Below, one piece after another: positions 1 through 12,597 of a DNA stretch of 64,000 bases. Source of the stretch: Mytilisepta virgata. Lineage: Eukaryota; Mollusca; Bivalvia; Mytilida; Mytilidae. The notes beneath the pieces are model-generated. The model worked only from the letters and a program-made list of their open reading frames with translations. It ran no database searches and had not been told where the DNA came from. A program made the position numbers and the translations under genes. Location: positions 1,240,001-1,304,000 of the forward strand of contig JAPWFG010000018.1 in the NCBI GenBank assembly GCA_028015205.1, read 5' to 3'. How positions within the stretch are numbered: the first letter of the stretch is position 1; each line of letters starts with the position of its first letter.

Positions 1-689
1 TATTTTTCAAAATGATTTTCCATCAGACTTTATAGTTTTTTTATGTAGAGGACAAGCCATCCATGTCTTATAGACAAAAGCTCCAGTTTTAAATGGTCTT
101 TTATTGGAGAAAAAATTTATTTTCGCTTGTCCAATATTGAAAACCATGAACTTTTGTTAAGTTTTTACTTTTCGAGATGCACTTTTATCAGTAATTCATG
201 TGCATTTCATTTGTTCATACAAATAATGTATTAATGTTATTTTTGTGGACTGTCACTGAGAATAGAAATATACTTCAATGTCATGTGTTATTACAGGGTA
301 ACAATTTTGTTTAATGAGCTCCTCCTCAGCTTTTCATTCATATCTTTCATCGGAGTTTCTCATCTTGAAATCCGTTGCCGAAGTATGTGGGATGGACCTT
401 CTTGTATGCGATATCATGAGCTGACTGTTCTTGGAATAATTATAATGAAATGAGATATGAAAAGTTTTTTCTAATATACAGAAATGCACATATTGCCTAC
501 ACTTAAACACTCTTGACATATTACGATGAATGAAGAGCGTTGAGTTTTTGTTTCATTTTCCTGCATTAAATTTGTATTTTATTTGACTTGTGAATTCTGT
601 ATTCATGGATTTAGGTATAATGTTAAATGTTAAAAAAAATCGGTATTTTTAGAAACCATTTGGTTTTGTTTGATATGATTAAACAACAA
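1..689. other. AT-rich sequence without recognisable feature
   Basis: I see no convincing coding exon, repeat family or RNA gene here. The only ORFs are short, low in complexity and not flanked by clear splice signals. Confidence 0.4.
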
Positions 690-699
690 AATGGATAAC

Positions 700-890
700 A
701 GGAAAGGTCAACAATAACATATAAATCAATCAATCAAATCAACGCAACTGACAGAGTGCCGCACAAACAATAGCATAAAACACAATCATGAACACAACAG
801 AGAGTCAGTATAGTCTGACTTGGTACAGGCACTGAATAGTTGTGCGGCTAAACCGGTTTTATGGGTACCAAAACCCCCCTTTATCTATCC
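700..890. repeat. Dispersed repeat fragment, related to 36490-36610
   Basis: The stretch with CACAAAACACAA..., ...TAGTCTGACTTGG and ...CTAAACCGGTTTT has a clearly similar counterpart at about 36490-36610 (CACAAAACACAAAC, TAGTCTGATTTGA, TTAAACTGGTTTT) in the same orientation. It is therefore an interspersed family, probably linked to the retroelement tails found elsewhere in the window. The class is unknown. From 890 to 1579 I see nothing else recognisable. Confidence 0.45.
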
Positions 891-1579
891 TGACACTCTG
901 GTGTATAAACCACACTGTAAAAAGCAATACAGTATGATTACCAACAAGGTGAACGCTTGCTAGAGCGTTTTAACTGTAAAACTAGCTAAAGCTCTTATAG
1001 CTGCAGTTGGATACTGTGGTTCCACTAAACGAAAAAATACGAAATAACACCTTCATAAAGGGTTTAATGCTATCTCCTCATAGAGTTGAATAGAAATGAG
1101 GTATTATTTACTGTACTTTGACATTTCTCTGACTAGTAAAAAAGCCTTTCCTGTACTGGCTGACAACACTCAATAAAAGGAAATTTGTTGATCCTGTGAG
1201 ATTTGACTTTATGACTATTCATTTACTTTCAAGAAGAAAGCCATATCTCTTAAAATTAAACAGTGAAATAACGGATGTGGAGATAACTGTCAAGAAAATA
1301 ACTTTGCGAATTGAACAGACAAAAATACGCGTAGTGGTATATACATCTATTGATTATCATTTAATTAACAGAAAACGTATAGAATTATTTTGTGTTTACT
1401 AGTTACATTATAATACAAGCTATATGATAACGTAACTATGTTTTTGTTATGATTTTTTAATTTTTCGTTGAAACAAGAGATATTCACTATGCGAAGGACA
1501 TTATACATGTATCATGATATGAACAATCCGCGTCCATTTTGGAAAATAGTTTTCATCGAAAAGTCAGTTTTTTGATAGT

Positions 1580-1668
1580 GTTATATTTCCCATTCAGTAA
1601 ATTGGAAATTTCAAAAGATGTTATAGATATATTTTGAAATTTCCAATTTACAAACTGGGAAATATAAC
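1580..1668. repeat. Near-perfect 37-bp-arm hairpin
   Basis: The arm starting GTTATATTTCCCA at 1580 is mirrored as its reverse complement ending TGGGAAATATAAC at 1668, with a loop of about 15 bases (around GATGTTATAGATATA). Only a few mismatches occur between the arms. It may be a tiny fold-back element or a structured RNA if transcribed. Confidence 0.7.
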
Positions 1669-2683
1669 AATAGATCTAAAGTAATGGGTTTTTTGACAAT
1701 TAGGTAAATTATATAATTTTTTTTCTTCAAAATCCTACTACCATCTGTCCCTGGTGAAGAGGGAGAACAGAAGTAAAACTTCTTTACGGAAAAAGGTAAG
1801 AATGTGTTATAATTTCGGAAAATTATATTTGGAATTTTTCGACATGAATGTCTGGTGAGAGACGCCTTGTATTTTTGTTGGAAGAAGTGTCTTTGGAAAA
1901 TTCGTATCTTAATCATTATAATACATCATTACAAAATCATTTTTTGAATGACCGAAACCTTATTAGCTGCCTTATATGCTGGTAGAACGACAAATTGTTT
2001 AATTTTTTCTATCTGATTTGAAATGATACATTGGGTACATGTGTATGTGTCAATTAGATCAATTTCCATCCTAAACAGGACAAAGAATTGATGGTATTGG
2101 TGATCTTTAATTTGCAGATAAATATTAACAATACAACTATCTAAAAACTAAAACTCAATCAAAATCTGGTTGCTATTTCATCTGCCTTTAAAAAAAAACA
2201 ATCAATATTATTCTTCGTTTGGCCAATGTTTGCCTAAATCAGAACTAGTTACGTGATATTTGTCAACATTTTTTCTGTAAAAGGACTTGACTCAAGTATA
2301 CTTGATTGGTATGATGCTATCTCTTTTATTCAATTCCTGTCACTGTATTGTACAATTATAACTCTTTATATTCATTCTCTGAAATAGAAAAAATTACGAA
2401 TTTGTTAAACATAACTGGCTTCTTTGTATTTTAGTTCAACTTATTGATATACATGACAAAATATTATTAATTTTGATTAATATTATACAAATTAAATTAC
2501 ATTATAAATTATTTTGTGTGTGTGTGATTGCAGAATATTAAATTCAAGAGAAATATAACGGCTATATCATTGTCGGATACAAATATGACACCTTAAATGA
2601 ACAAAATTTGTCCTATTAGAATATAGTAAACGATCTTCGTAGAAAAACAAATTTTACATTGTAAAATTGGAGGTTGGGGCAGT
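1669..2683. other. AT-rich sequence without recognisable feature
   Basis: No supportable gene. Short ORFs are poor in coding character, and the stretch holds a short TG run near 2514 only. Confidence 0.35.
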
Positions 2684-2727
2684 GGGGGGGGGGGGGGGGG
2701 GGGGTGGGGGGGGGGGGGAGGGGGGGT
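2684..2727 (+). repeat. Poly-G tract of about 44 bases
   Basis: A run of G interrupted only by single T and A bases. It fits the G-quadruplex pattern many times over. It lies about 190 bases beyond the stop codon of the cysteine-rich peptide gene, so it would be a C-rich run in a long 3' UTR of that minus-strand transcript. Confidence 0.85.
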
Positions 2728-2914
2728 GTTGATAATGTAATATATGATGTCCGTAGTTAACGTATTAACTCGTAAGAATTGGAATCACTGGCGTAATGAG
2801 AAATTGTATTTTTGAACGAATGACGGAAATTGGTTTCCTGAACTTTATATAAGTTCGATTTGTAAATGAAACATACTTTTTACTACATTATCTTCTTCTT
2901 GGGAACTCTGTTGT

Positions 2915-4394
2915 TCATGCTGTTCCTGATGTCGTTGTTGTTCCTGATGTCGTTGCTGTTCCTGATGTCGTTGTTGTTCCTGATGGCGTTGTTGTTGTAG
3001 GTAGCGGAAGGCAACACCTTGATTTCCGACAACACTTGCCGTATTCGGAGTAGGACGAAGGACAAGTTCCCTCTATAGAAACACATATTCCACCTCTGTC
3101 AACACATTTGCTACCTTCTGAACACTGTATAACTAAATGACAGTTTAAACAGTAAAATGAGCACAACAAAATATTCTTATTTTTACCATTACAAAGTAAT
3201 TAATGAACAATTAAATGTATTTCTATGTCACACATCATGTAAAAACAGTTTCTTAAATCATCCAAAAAAAAAAAAAAAAAAACGGAAATGGTCAAACCAG
3301 AAACATCAGCAATATTCATGCCCAAGATTTTTATTGCGCTGAGACTAGCGTTACATTACATGTACAGGGTCTTGAAGCCAAAACTGTCACAGAGAAAACA
3401 AAAGCTTAATGGCCTACCCATCCCACATATATTCCTTGTTCCTTCGTTCGGAACATACATATATTCAATCACGTCACAATAGACTATGCAATTTGGCAAA
3501 TTTCTTATAGGTTACAAATATATGTGATACTGTTTATGTTATAAAGCTAACGTTCGGAGAAACATCGAAAATTAAATTTGTTTCTTTAATCAAAGAGATA
3601 TTTATTCAATTTAAACACGTTTAGCATATGTCATGTATGTACGATTCATTAAATGTTATAACACAGGAAAGGTGTTAAAAAACTAGGCTATTGACACGGA
3701 GGAAATGTTTTGTCAAAATTTTAGAAAACGAAGGAACTTTAAGCTAATGTTAAAGTAACTATAGAAACAGTTGTAAAATAAATGCATATATATAAAAAAA
3801 AAAAAAAAAAAAAAAAAAAATAGAAAATTGACCTGAGTTGAAACCAAAGTTTACAGATTTCAAATTAATCAGCTGAACAAATTTAACACGCGTGTGAAAA
3901 AATATGTGAAAGCAAGATATACGACTACGGGGGAAATTACACCCCAGGGACTAACATTCCACCAACAGCGATATCCTTTCACTGGAAGTAAAATAAACTC
4001 AAAAATTAAATTCTGACCAACAATGCACACTTCTGTATTCTTCATTGGAAAACCCCACTATCAGTAGTATAAACAAACGAGCCTAAACATATTAGACGAA
4101 ATCTCAGATTTGGAATATTCAATGATTAAATAGGATATCCAAAACATAGGTGAAATTTTAAGAAAAAATGTTTATTTTATTTTAGTTGAATTCAGCTATA
4201 TTAGTAGTGCGAAGTCCTATTCCATTTGAAATGACAGTAGAGAACATACGTATAAAAGGCAATTTTATTTTTACGAATGTAAATTTATGTACATGTATTT
4301 AGTTTTATAGTTTTTAAAAAAATAAAAGAAGACATTCCTTACCAGCTAGGCAGAAAAACAAAACTGCTACAGCGATTATTGTTTTAAACGACAT
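2915..4394 (-). CDS. Secreted cysteine-rich peptide with Thr-rich repeat tail (2 exons)
   Basis: Predicted join on the minus strand: exon 1 4394-4343 and exon 2 3132-2915, giving 89 residues. Exon 1 begins with ATG and encodes a hydrophobic signal peptide (MSFKTIIAVAVLFFCLA). It ends in a GTAAGG donor. Exon 2 follows an ATTTAG acceptor in matching phase 1. The mature part has eight Cys spaced C-x5-C-x6-C-x6-C-x9-CC-x4-CC, then a tail of TTTT-SG repeats encoded by an 18-bp minisatellite. The tail could carry O-glycans. Small secreted peptides with this many disulfides are common in molluscs as antimicrobial, toxin-like or structural peptides, but I do not recognise a named family and assign no activity. 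A TATA box sits about 100 bases upstream of the start. The 1.2-kb intron holds poly-A tracts at 3264-3282 and 3797-3820. Confidence 0.72.
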
Positions 4395-4494
4395 CTTCTT
4401 TCAAAGCGTCCTGGTGTTTTGAAATCTTGTTAAAATGTGATCCTTGTGTTTGAAAATCTTGTATGAATCTGACATACAATGTAAAGGATGACTT

Positions 4495-4502
4495 CTTTTA
4501 TA
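4495..4502 (-). promoter_or_regulatory. TATA box of the cysteine-rich peptide gene
   Basis: Read on the minus strand this is TATAAAAG. It lies about 100 bases upstream of the ATG at 4394, which would leave a 5' UTR of about 70 bases if initiation occurs 30 bases downstream. Confidence 0.55.
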
Positions 4503-4968
4503 TGATAGAAACTTTAAATTAAAAAAGTAACACGTTACATGTAGGCAGGACTTATATGTTTGAATATTTATGAAAAACAGTTTTTTTGTGGAAAATGTCA
4601 AGGTATAAGGTTAAAATCGATACGACAATGAGTGTGAAGACAACACTCAGTACAAAACGAGTTCTTTAAATGTGAAAAATTAAAAAAAAAAAAAAAACAA
4701 ATATCTGAAACAAAACTTCTTGGTCTATTAAAAAGGTACTTACATAAGAAACATAAATCAGTAATCTATCCTGTCTTTTGTAATGTGTGATAATTAAAAA
4801 TAATATATGACGATTTAAAATACACTTTTCAGAAATTATTTTACTAGCTTTTATGATGATGCCATAAAATGTAACCAGATATCTTATATTTGTAAAAATT
4901 GATTTATCCACAAAGTGACATTAAAACCTATCATTTGCACTTTTCAGGGTACCATGATATGAATAGGA

Positions 4969-5204
4969 TTTATCCTGCAATCAAACCATTTCCGGTCTAA
5001 TAAAAGGGGTAGAATAAACTTTAGTTGTATTAGGTCAATGACCTAATAAAGTCTACTGGTACTTATTTACATGAAGAGCGCGGGGAGCGTAGTGAATGTA
5101 CCAGATGACGTTGTGGCGTATCCAGGGTTTTCACTGTCGTTGAATTTCAACATCAAACGTAGTTTTAAGACATTTTACGTATCTAAAGGGGATTGCAGGA
5201 TAAA
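4969..5204. repeat. Small inverted-repeat element (MITE-like), 236 bp
   Basis: The ends TTTATCCTGCAATC (4969-4982) and GATTGCAGGATAAA (5191-5204) are perfect 14-bp inverted repeats. An internal palindrome around TTAGGTCAATGACCTAA lies near 5030. No coding potential. Class not determined. Confidence 0.6.
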
Positions 5205-5206
5205 GA

Positions 5207-5316
5207 CAATACAAAGCCATTGTCGGAAAATATAAAATTTATTTGGGTTCGACTTTTCTCATGTTTCTAAAGCTCGCCCAAATAAATTTATATTTTCCGA
5301 CAATGACTATGTATTG
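5207..5316. repeat. Hairpin with 40-bp arms
   Basis: The arm starting CAATACAAAGCCATTG is repeated in inverse at the right end (CAATGACTATGTATTG), with a loop of about 28 bases. It abuts the preceding inverted-repeat element, so both may be parts of one composite element. Confidence 0.6.
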
Positions 5317-5650
5317 TATATAACCCGTCAGAATCGTGATAACGGAAATAAGTTTCTGGAAAAGGCTATTGCTGTGCTCGCATCATTGGCCACACCAACA
5401 GCATATTATTTTATTATAACAGTTTCGTCGAATTTCCACCGTCCGATATGACAAATATAATGCGAAGAAAGATTTTGATCAGATTAAGATCCCAAAAGAT
5501 AAATAAATGTGTTCCATCAATAGAAAAATAAAAATTCTTAAAATTCCAAAATGCGAAATTTCTAAAATGAACTTGAGTATACAAACCCATTCTCAATCAT
5601 GAATTGATGCATGAATAATAATTATTATAACCTAATATTTGGTATACATG

Positions 5651-8600
5651 TTCACTTCCAAAAAGATGTTATTATATAGGAACAAGGATTTTTAGTTTTG
5701 GAGACAAAAAATAGTTATACATGTAATCAGTGAGTTATATTTTTTATTTTGAATAATGTTGACTCCTCGGTTTGAATTTTGATCACCAGAACGAAGGAAA
5801 AGTTAAAAAAATTGATGGTGTTCGCTTTTTTTATGAGGATTAGTAGAATGAAGTCTATTTCTCTAATAAAACTCTACAGGTATGTATGGGGAATGTTTTT
5901 ATCTGCAGATTTATGTTTAAATTTACATGGTTAAAACATAAATAATTTTAAATCAGGAATTTTCTGTCAACATAGTATTAAAATTATTTTTCTTTATACG
6001 AAAAACAAAAAATATTATCTCACACAGCTGTTTGAAGTACAAGATGATACATTAACTGTTGTTTTTCTGTGAGTATTGATTAAAATCGCTCAATAATGAA
6101 GTACTTAACCTTATTTGTTTAATGTTTAACCCTTTCACTGCTAAGGAATTTTTGGAAACACTCCATTTGACTGCCAAGAGATCGACCCCGATTTTCAAAT
6201 CTGGTCGCCAGGCGACGTTATTGTTCTACGGAACGTCAGGGTGATTGTTGTAGTGAGCTCACACTTTTTGCTTTTTCTCCGATGAATTGCTGTACGGATT
6301 TTAAATTTTATGCCACATGTATTTCTATGTCACACATCATGTAAAAACAGTTTCTTAAATCATCCAAAAAAAAAAAAAAAAAAAATTAGTTATACATGTA
6401 ATCAGTGAGTTATATTTTTTATTTTGAATAATGTTGACTCCTCGGTTTGAATTTTGATCACCAGAACGAAGGAAAAGTTAAAAAAATTGATGGTGTTCGC
6501 TTTTTTTAATTTGACCTAATTTGTCTTATTGATTCATTGGCACGTAATACCCCTTTCAAAACTTCATTTCAAAGGGACCTTCCTGTCAGTTATAATGAGC
6601 AGATGGTAGGATAATTTTTTAACACGATATTCACCTTTTTAATTTACAGATTACTGTAAGTAACGACCCCATTTTATCCTGGTTTATTTATCCTATTGTC
6701 GGATCTATTTAAAAGTTAAAATCATAACAAATGTATTTGCCATTTCCTGCGAAAACGAGCGTTTGAAATAATTCGAAAAACAAGTATTTTATATATAGTA
6801 TGAGGGCGGTAATAAAAATAAAAAAGAAAAGAACCGTTGGAAGAAACTTTCTGCTCTTTTTCAAATACGTACGTTATTTCTAATTGTATTTTTTATGTGA
6901 CGATTGCGTTGGTATTTGTCTAAATACAACTTCTTAGAAGATCTAAAATACAAGAGAAATATTTCAGAAACATGTGTGTACATAGAGCAAATACAAGCAA
7001 CTCATTCACCAACTTTTGTTTGACATAAGAGAAAAGATAGAATGTGTATGTAGCCATTGGTTGTACTAAACTTTCGTCGAATGAAAAACCACTATAGTCT
7101 ATACTCAATATGTTTTATATACTTACTTCAGTTTATAAAGTATATCTACATATACGCTAACGGTTCCAAACTTTTTTTCAGGAAACTTTAGACTTTCAAC
7201 CGTATAGTCATAATTCTTCCTTAAATTGTAACGGAGTCTGGAATTTAGTAACAAAAGCCGATTTGTTCACTTCCAAAAAGGTGTTATTATATAGGAGCAA
7301 GGATTTTCGTTTTGGAGACAAAAATTAGTTATACATGTAATCAGTGAGTTATATTTTTTATTTTGAATAATGTTGACTCCTCGGTTTGAATTTTGATCAC
7401 CAGAACAAGGGAGAAGTTAAATAAAATTGATGGTGTTCGCTTTTTTTATGAGGATTAGTAGAATGAAGTCTATTTCTCTAATAAAACTCTACAGGTATGT
7501 ATGGGGAATGTTTTCAATTGCAGATTTATGTTTAAATTTACATGGTTAAAACATAAATAATTTTAAATCAGGAATTTTCTGTCAACATAGTATTAAATTT
7601 ATTTTTCTTTATACGAAAAACAAAAAATATTATCTCACACAGCTGTTTCAAGTTCAAGATGATACATTAACTGTTGTTTTTCTCCGAATATTGATTAAAA
7701 TCGCCCCAATAATGAAGTACTTAACCTTATTTGTTTAATGTTTAACCCTTTCACTGCTAAGGAATTTTTAGAAACCTTCCCTTTGACTGCCAAAAAACCG
7801 GCCCTGATTTTCAAATCTGGTCGCCAGGCGACGTTATTGTTCTACGGAACAATATGCAACGTCAGGGTGATTGTTGTAGTGAGCTCACACTTTTTGCTTT
7901 TTCTCCGATGAATTGCTGTACGGATTTTAGGTTTTATGCCACATAAGCAATTTGACCTAATTTGTCTTATTGATTCATTGGCACGCAATACCCCTTTCAA
8001 AACTTCATTTCAAAAGGACCTTCCTGTCAGTTATAATGAGCAGAGGGTAGGATAATTTTTTAAACACGATATTCACCTTTTTAATTTACAGATTACTGTA
8101 AGTAACGACCCCATTTTATCCTGGTTTATTTATCCTATTGTCGGATCTATTTAAAAGTTAAAATCATAACAAATGTATTTGCCATTTCCTGCGAAAACGA
8201 GCGTTTGAAATAATTCGAAAAACAAGTATTTTATATATAGTATGATACGTACGTTATTTCTAATTGTATTTTTTATGTGACGATTGCGTTGGTATTTGTC
8301 TAAATACAACTTCTTAGAAGATCTAAAATACAAGAGAAATATTTCAGAAACATGTGTGTACATAGAGCAAATACAAGCAACTCATTCACCAACTTTTGTT
8401 TGACATAAGAGAAAAGATAGAATGTGTATGTAGCCATTGGTTGTACTAAACTTTCGTCGAATGAAAAACCACTATAGTCTATACTCAATATGTTTTATAT
8501 ACTTACTTCAGTTTATAAAGTATATCTACATATACGCTAACGGTTCCAAACTTTTTTTCAGGAAACTTTAGACTTTCAACCGTATAGTCATAATTCTTCC

Positions 8601-11600
8601 TTAAATTGTAACGGAGTCTGGAATTTAGTAACAAAAGCCGATTTGTTCACTTCCAAAAAGGTGTTATTATATAGGAGCAAGGATTTTCGTTTTGGAGACA
8701 AAAATTAGTTATACATGTAATCAGTGAGTTATATTTTTTATTTTGAATAATGTTGACTCCTCGGTTTGAATTTTGATCACCAGAACAAGGGAGAAGTTAA
8801 ATAAAATTGATGGTGTTCGCTTTTTTTATGAGGATTAGTAGAATGAAGTCTATTTCTCTAATAAAACTCTACAGGTATGTATGGGGAATGTTTTCAATTG
8901 CAGATTTATGTTTAAATTTACATGGTTAAAACATAAATAATTTTAAATCAGGAATTTTCTGTCAACATAGTATTAAATTTATTTTTCTTTATACGAAAAA
9001 CAAAAAATATTATCTCACACAGCTGTTTCAAGTTCAAGATGATACATTAACTGTTGTTTTTCTCCGAATATTGATTAAAATCGCCCCAATAATGAAGTAC
9101 TTAACCTTATTTGTTTAATGTTTAACCCTTTCACTGCTAAGGAATTTTTAGAAACCTTCCCTTTGACTGCCAAAAAACCGGCCCTGATTTTCAAATCTGG
9201 TCGCCAGGCGACGTTATTGTTCTACGGAACAATATGCAACGTCAGGGTGATTGTTGTAGTGAGCTCACACTTTTTGCTTTTTCTCCGATGAATTGCTGTA
9301 CGGATTTTAGGTTTTATGCCACATAAGCAATTTGACCTAATTTGTCTTATTGATTCATTGGCACGCAATACCCCTTTCAAAACTTCATTTCAAAAGGACC
9401 TTCCTGTCAGTTATAATGAGCAGAGGGTAGGATAATTTTTTAAACACGATATTCACCTTTTTAATTTACAGATTACTGTAAGTAACGACCCCATTTTATC
9501 CTGGTTTATTTATCCTATTGTCGGATCTATTTAAAAGTTAAAATCATAACAAATGTATTTGCCATTTCCTGCGAAAACGAGCGTTTGAAATAATTCGAAA
9601 AACAAAGTATTTTATATATAGTATGATGGCGGTAATAAAAATAAAAAAGAAAAGAACCGTTGGAAGAAACTTTCTGCTCTTCTTTCAAATACGTACGTCA
9701 TTTCTAATTGTATTTTTTCATGTGACGATTGCGTTGGTATTTGTCTAAATACAACTTCTTAGAAGATCTAAAATACAAGAGAAATATTTCAGAAACATGT
9801 GTGTACATAGAGCAAATAAAAGCAACTCATTCACCAACTTTTGTTTGACATAAGAGAAAAGATAGAATGTGAATGTAGCCATTGGTTGTACTAAACTTTC
9901 GTCGAATGAAAAACCACTATAGTCTATACTCATTATGTTTTATATACTTACTTCAGTTTATAAAGTATATCTACATATACGCTAACGGTTCCAAACTTTT
10001 TTTCAGGAAACTTTAGACTTTCAACCGTATAGTCATAATTCTTCCTTAAATTGTAACGGAGTCTGGAATTTAGTAACGAAAGCCGATTTGTTCACTTCCA
10101 AAAAGGTGTTATTATATAGGAGCAAGGATTTTCGTTTTGGAGACAAAAATTAGTTATACATGTAATCAGTGAGTTATATTTTTTATTTTGAATAATGTTG
10201 ACTCCTCGGTTTGAATTTTGATCTCCATAACGAGGGAGAAGTTAAATAAAATTGATGGTGTTCGCTTTTTTATGAGGATTAGTAGAATGAAGTCTTTTCT
10301 CTAATAAAACTCTACAAGTATGTATGGGGAATGTTTTTATCTGCAGATTTATGTTTAAATTTACATGGTTAAAACATAAATAATTTTAAATCAGGAATTT
10401 TCTGTCAACATAGTATTAAAATTATTTTTATTTATACGAAAAACAAAAAATATTATCTCACACAGCTGTTTCAAGTACAAGATGATACATTAACTGTTGT
10501 TTTTCTCTGAGTATTGATTAAAATCGCTCAATAATGAAGTACTTAACCTTTTTTGTTTAATGTTTAACCCTTTCACTGCTAAGGAATTTTTGGAAACACT
10601 CCATTTGACTGCCAAGAGATCGACCCCGATTTTCAAATCTGGTCGCCAAGCGACGTTATTGTTCTACGGAACAATATGCAACGTCAGGGTGATTGTTGTA
10701 GTGAGCTCACACTTTTTGCTTTTTCTCCGATGAATTGCTGTACGGATTTTAGGTTTGATGCCACATGAGCAATTTGACCTAATTTGTCTTATTGATTCAT
10801 TGGCACGCAATACCCCTTTCAAAACTTCATTTCAAAAGGACCTTCCTGTCAGTTATAATGAGCAGAGGGTAGGATAATTTTTTAAACACGATATTCACCT
10901 TTTTAATTTACAGATTACTGTAAGTAACGACCCCATTTTATCCTGGTTTATTTATCCTATTGTCGGATCTATTTAAAAGTAAAAATCATAACAAATGTAT
11001 TTGCCATTTCCCGCGAAAACGAGCGTTTGAAATAATTCGAAAAACAAGTATTTTATATATAGTATGAGGGCGGTAATAAAAATAAAAAAAGAAAAGAACC
11101 GTTGGAAGAAACTTTCTGCTCTTCTTTCAAATACGTACGTCATTTCTAATTGGATTTTTTTATGTGACGCTTGCGTTGGTATTTGTCTAAAAATAACTTC
11201 TTAGAAGATCTAAAATACAAGAGAAATATTTCAGAACCATGTGTGTACATGAAGCCAATACAAACAGCTCATTCACCAGCTTATGTTTGACATAAGAGAA
11301 AAGATAGAATATGTATGCAGCCCTTGGTTGTACTAAACTTTCGTCGAATGAAAAACCACTATAGTCTATACTCACTATGTTTTATATACTTACTTCAGTT
11401 TATAAAGTATATCTACCCCTTTCCAAACTTTTTTTCAGGAATCTTTAGACTTTCAACCGTATAGTCATAATTCTTCCTTAAATTGTAACGGAGTCTGGAA
11501 TTTAGTAACAAGGGTGATTTGTTCACTTCCAAAAAGGTGTTTTTACATAGGAGCAAGGATGTTCGTTTTGGAGACAAAAATTAGTAATACATGTAATTAG

Positions 11601-11700
11601 TGAGTTATATTTTTTTTATTTAGAATAATTTTGACTCCTCGGTTTGAATTTTTATCACCAGAACGAGGAGAAGTTAAATAAAATTGATGGTGTTTTTTTT
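5651..11700. repeat. Tandem array of about 1.4-kb units (four units plus a partial fifth)
   Basis: The anchor TTCACTTCCAAAAAG occurs at 5651, 7266, 8646, 10091 and 11522, giving spacings of 1615, 1380, 1445 and 1431. The long first spacing is partly due to an extra filler block at about 6319-6508. Units 2 and 3 match line for line over about 1.36 kb with offset 1380, whereas units 1, 4 and 5 carry scattered substitutions and small indels. Each unit carries a minus-strand 62-codon ORF (7108-6920, 8488-8300, 9933-9745, 11375-11187). It is preserved in length but has no recognisable product, and its differences look mostly amino-acid changing, so I do not annotate it as a gene. The array ends in a T run at about 11692-11701. 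Confidence 0.88.
6319..6508. repeat. Templated filler insertion inside array unit 1
   Basis: The normal unit reads ...GCCACAT-AAGC-AATTTGACC. Unit 1 instead has about 190 bases between these points. The left third copies 3215-3282, including its poly-A run, and the rest copies about 5711-5831 from the same unit. Both copies are in direct orientation. Confidence 0.8.
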
Positions 11701-12142
11701 TATTCAAGTAAAGTCGTTTAGGGTATTAATATCTCGGAACTAGGGTAACATACAATAATTACCTCCAGACCTACCGAGATTTTAACATGTGTTGGACAGG
11801 TATCAAAAGTAATTAGTTGTGTTATCTCACCATAACTGTGAAAAAGTGATGACCATAAAGCATGGGTCAGATGGTAAAAAGTAAAATGTTAACAATATAA
11901 TGAAAAAGTTTTATTTTGGAAACTCTTATAAATTCGCTCTTACCGCCAACAAACAGTGTATATTTCTATAAGCCTGGTTTTTTATCCTTGTGATTTTCTG
12001 ATCTTTATTGTTGTTTTCTTCAGTGAATTGAAGATAACTGATTTATTTGTTGACTTATCCTGTCAAAGAAGTAGGGCCATTTTGGCCTGTATTTATTTCA
12101 CGTCTAGGACGATTTTCAAAGAGTCGCCTCAAGCCTTTCAAA

Positions 12143-12287
12143 AGTATACGAACCCATTCTCAATCATGAATTGATGCATGGATAATAATTATTATAAACT
12201 AATATTTGGTATACAACTGTACTTTTTGTTTTATGAGGATTAGTAGAATGAAGTCTATTCCACTAATAAAACTCTACAGGTATGAGT
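12143..12287 (+). repeat. Partial copy of the array's left flank
   Basis: 12143-12215 matches 5577-5648 (GTATACGAACCCATTCTCAA against GTATACAAACCCATTCTCAA), and 12229-12287 matches about 5832-5888. The 181-bp segment lying between these blocks at the left end of the array is absent here. This copy may approximate the locus before that segment was inserted. Confidence 0.7.
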
Positions 12288-12352
12288 AGTGTGCTTTTGG
12301 GGATTGTTCGGGTGTAATGCAAGGGAATGTAAACTTCAAGGGGTGTAATCAG

Positions 12353-12393
12353 TGACGTCAGGCATCATTCCTGTCATGACACACGTGACGTCA
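12353..12393. promoter_or_regulatory. Two perfect CRE palindromes with overlapping E-box
   Basis: TGACGTCA occurs at 12353-12360 and 12386-12393. The second overlaps CACGTG (12382-12387). The pair lies about 210-245 bases upstream of the ORF at 12598 and could be a CREB/ATF-type control site. No test of function is possible here. Confidence 0.35.
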
Positions 12394-12597
12394 ATGGAAT
12401 GTTAGGTATGCAATGCAATAGAATGTAAAGCTATGAAACGCTCGACATGACCATAGCATCTGAATAAGTTCACGATGGAGCCAGACACAGCTCCACCATG
12501 TCTTGTTAGATTTTCTAGGATTAGATCTAGCATCAGTTCGCTTTACAGAAACTATGATTTTCATCTGAATATGATATAATGAACGGGAATCTTTATC

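Noticed and set aside
6920..7108. Minus-strand 62-codon ORF repeated in four array units
   Set aside because: Its conservation follows from recent duplication. Differences in the fourth and fifth units look mostly amino-acid changing, there is no start context or family match, and starts in some units are not ATG.
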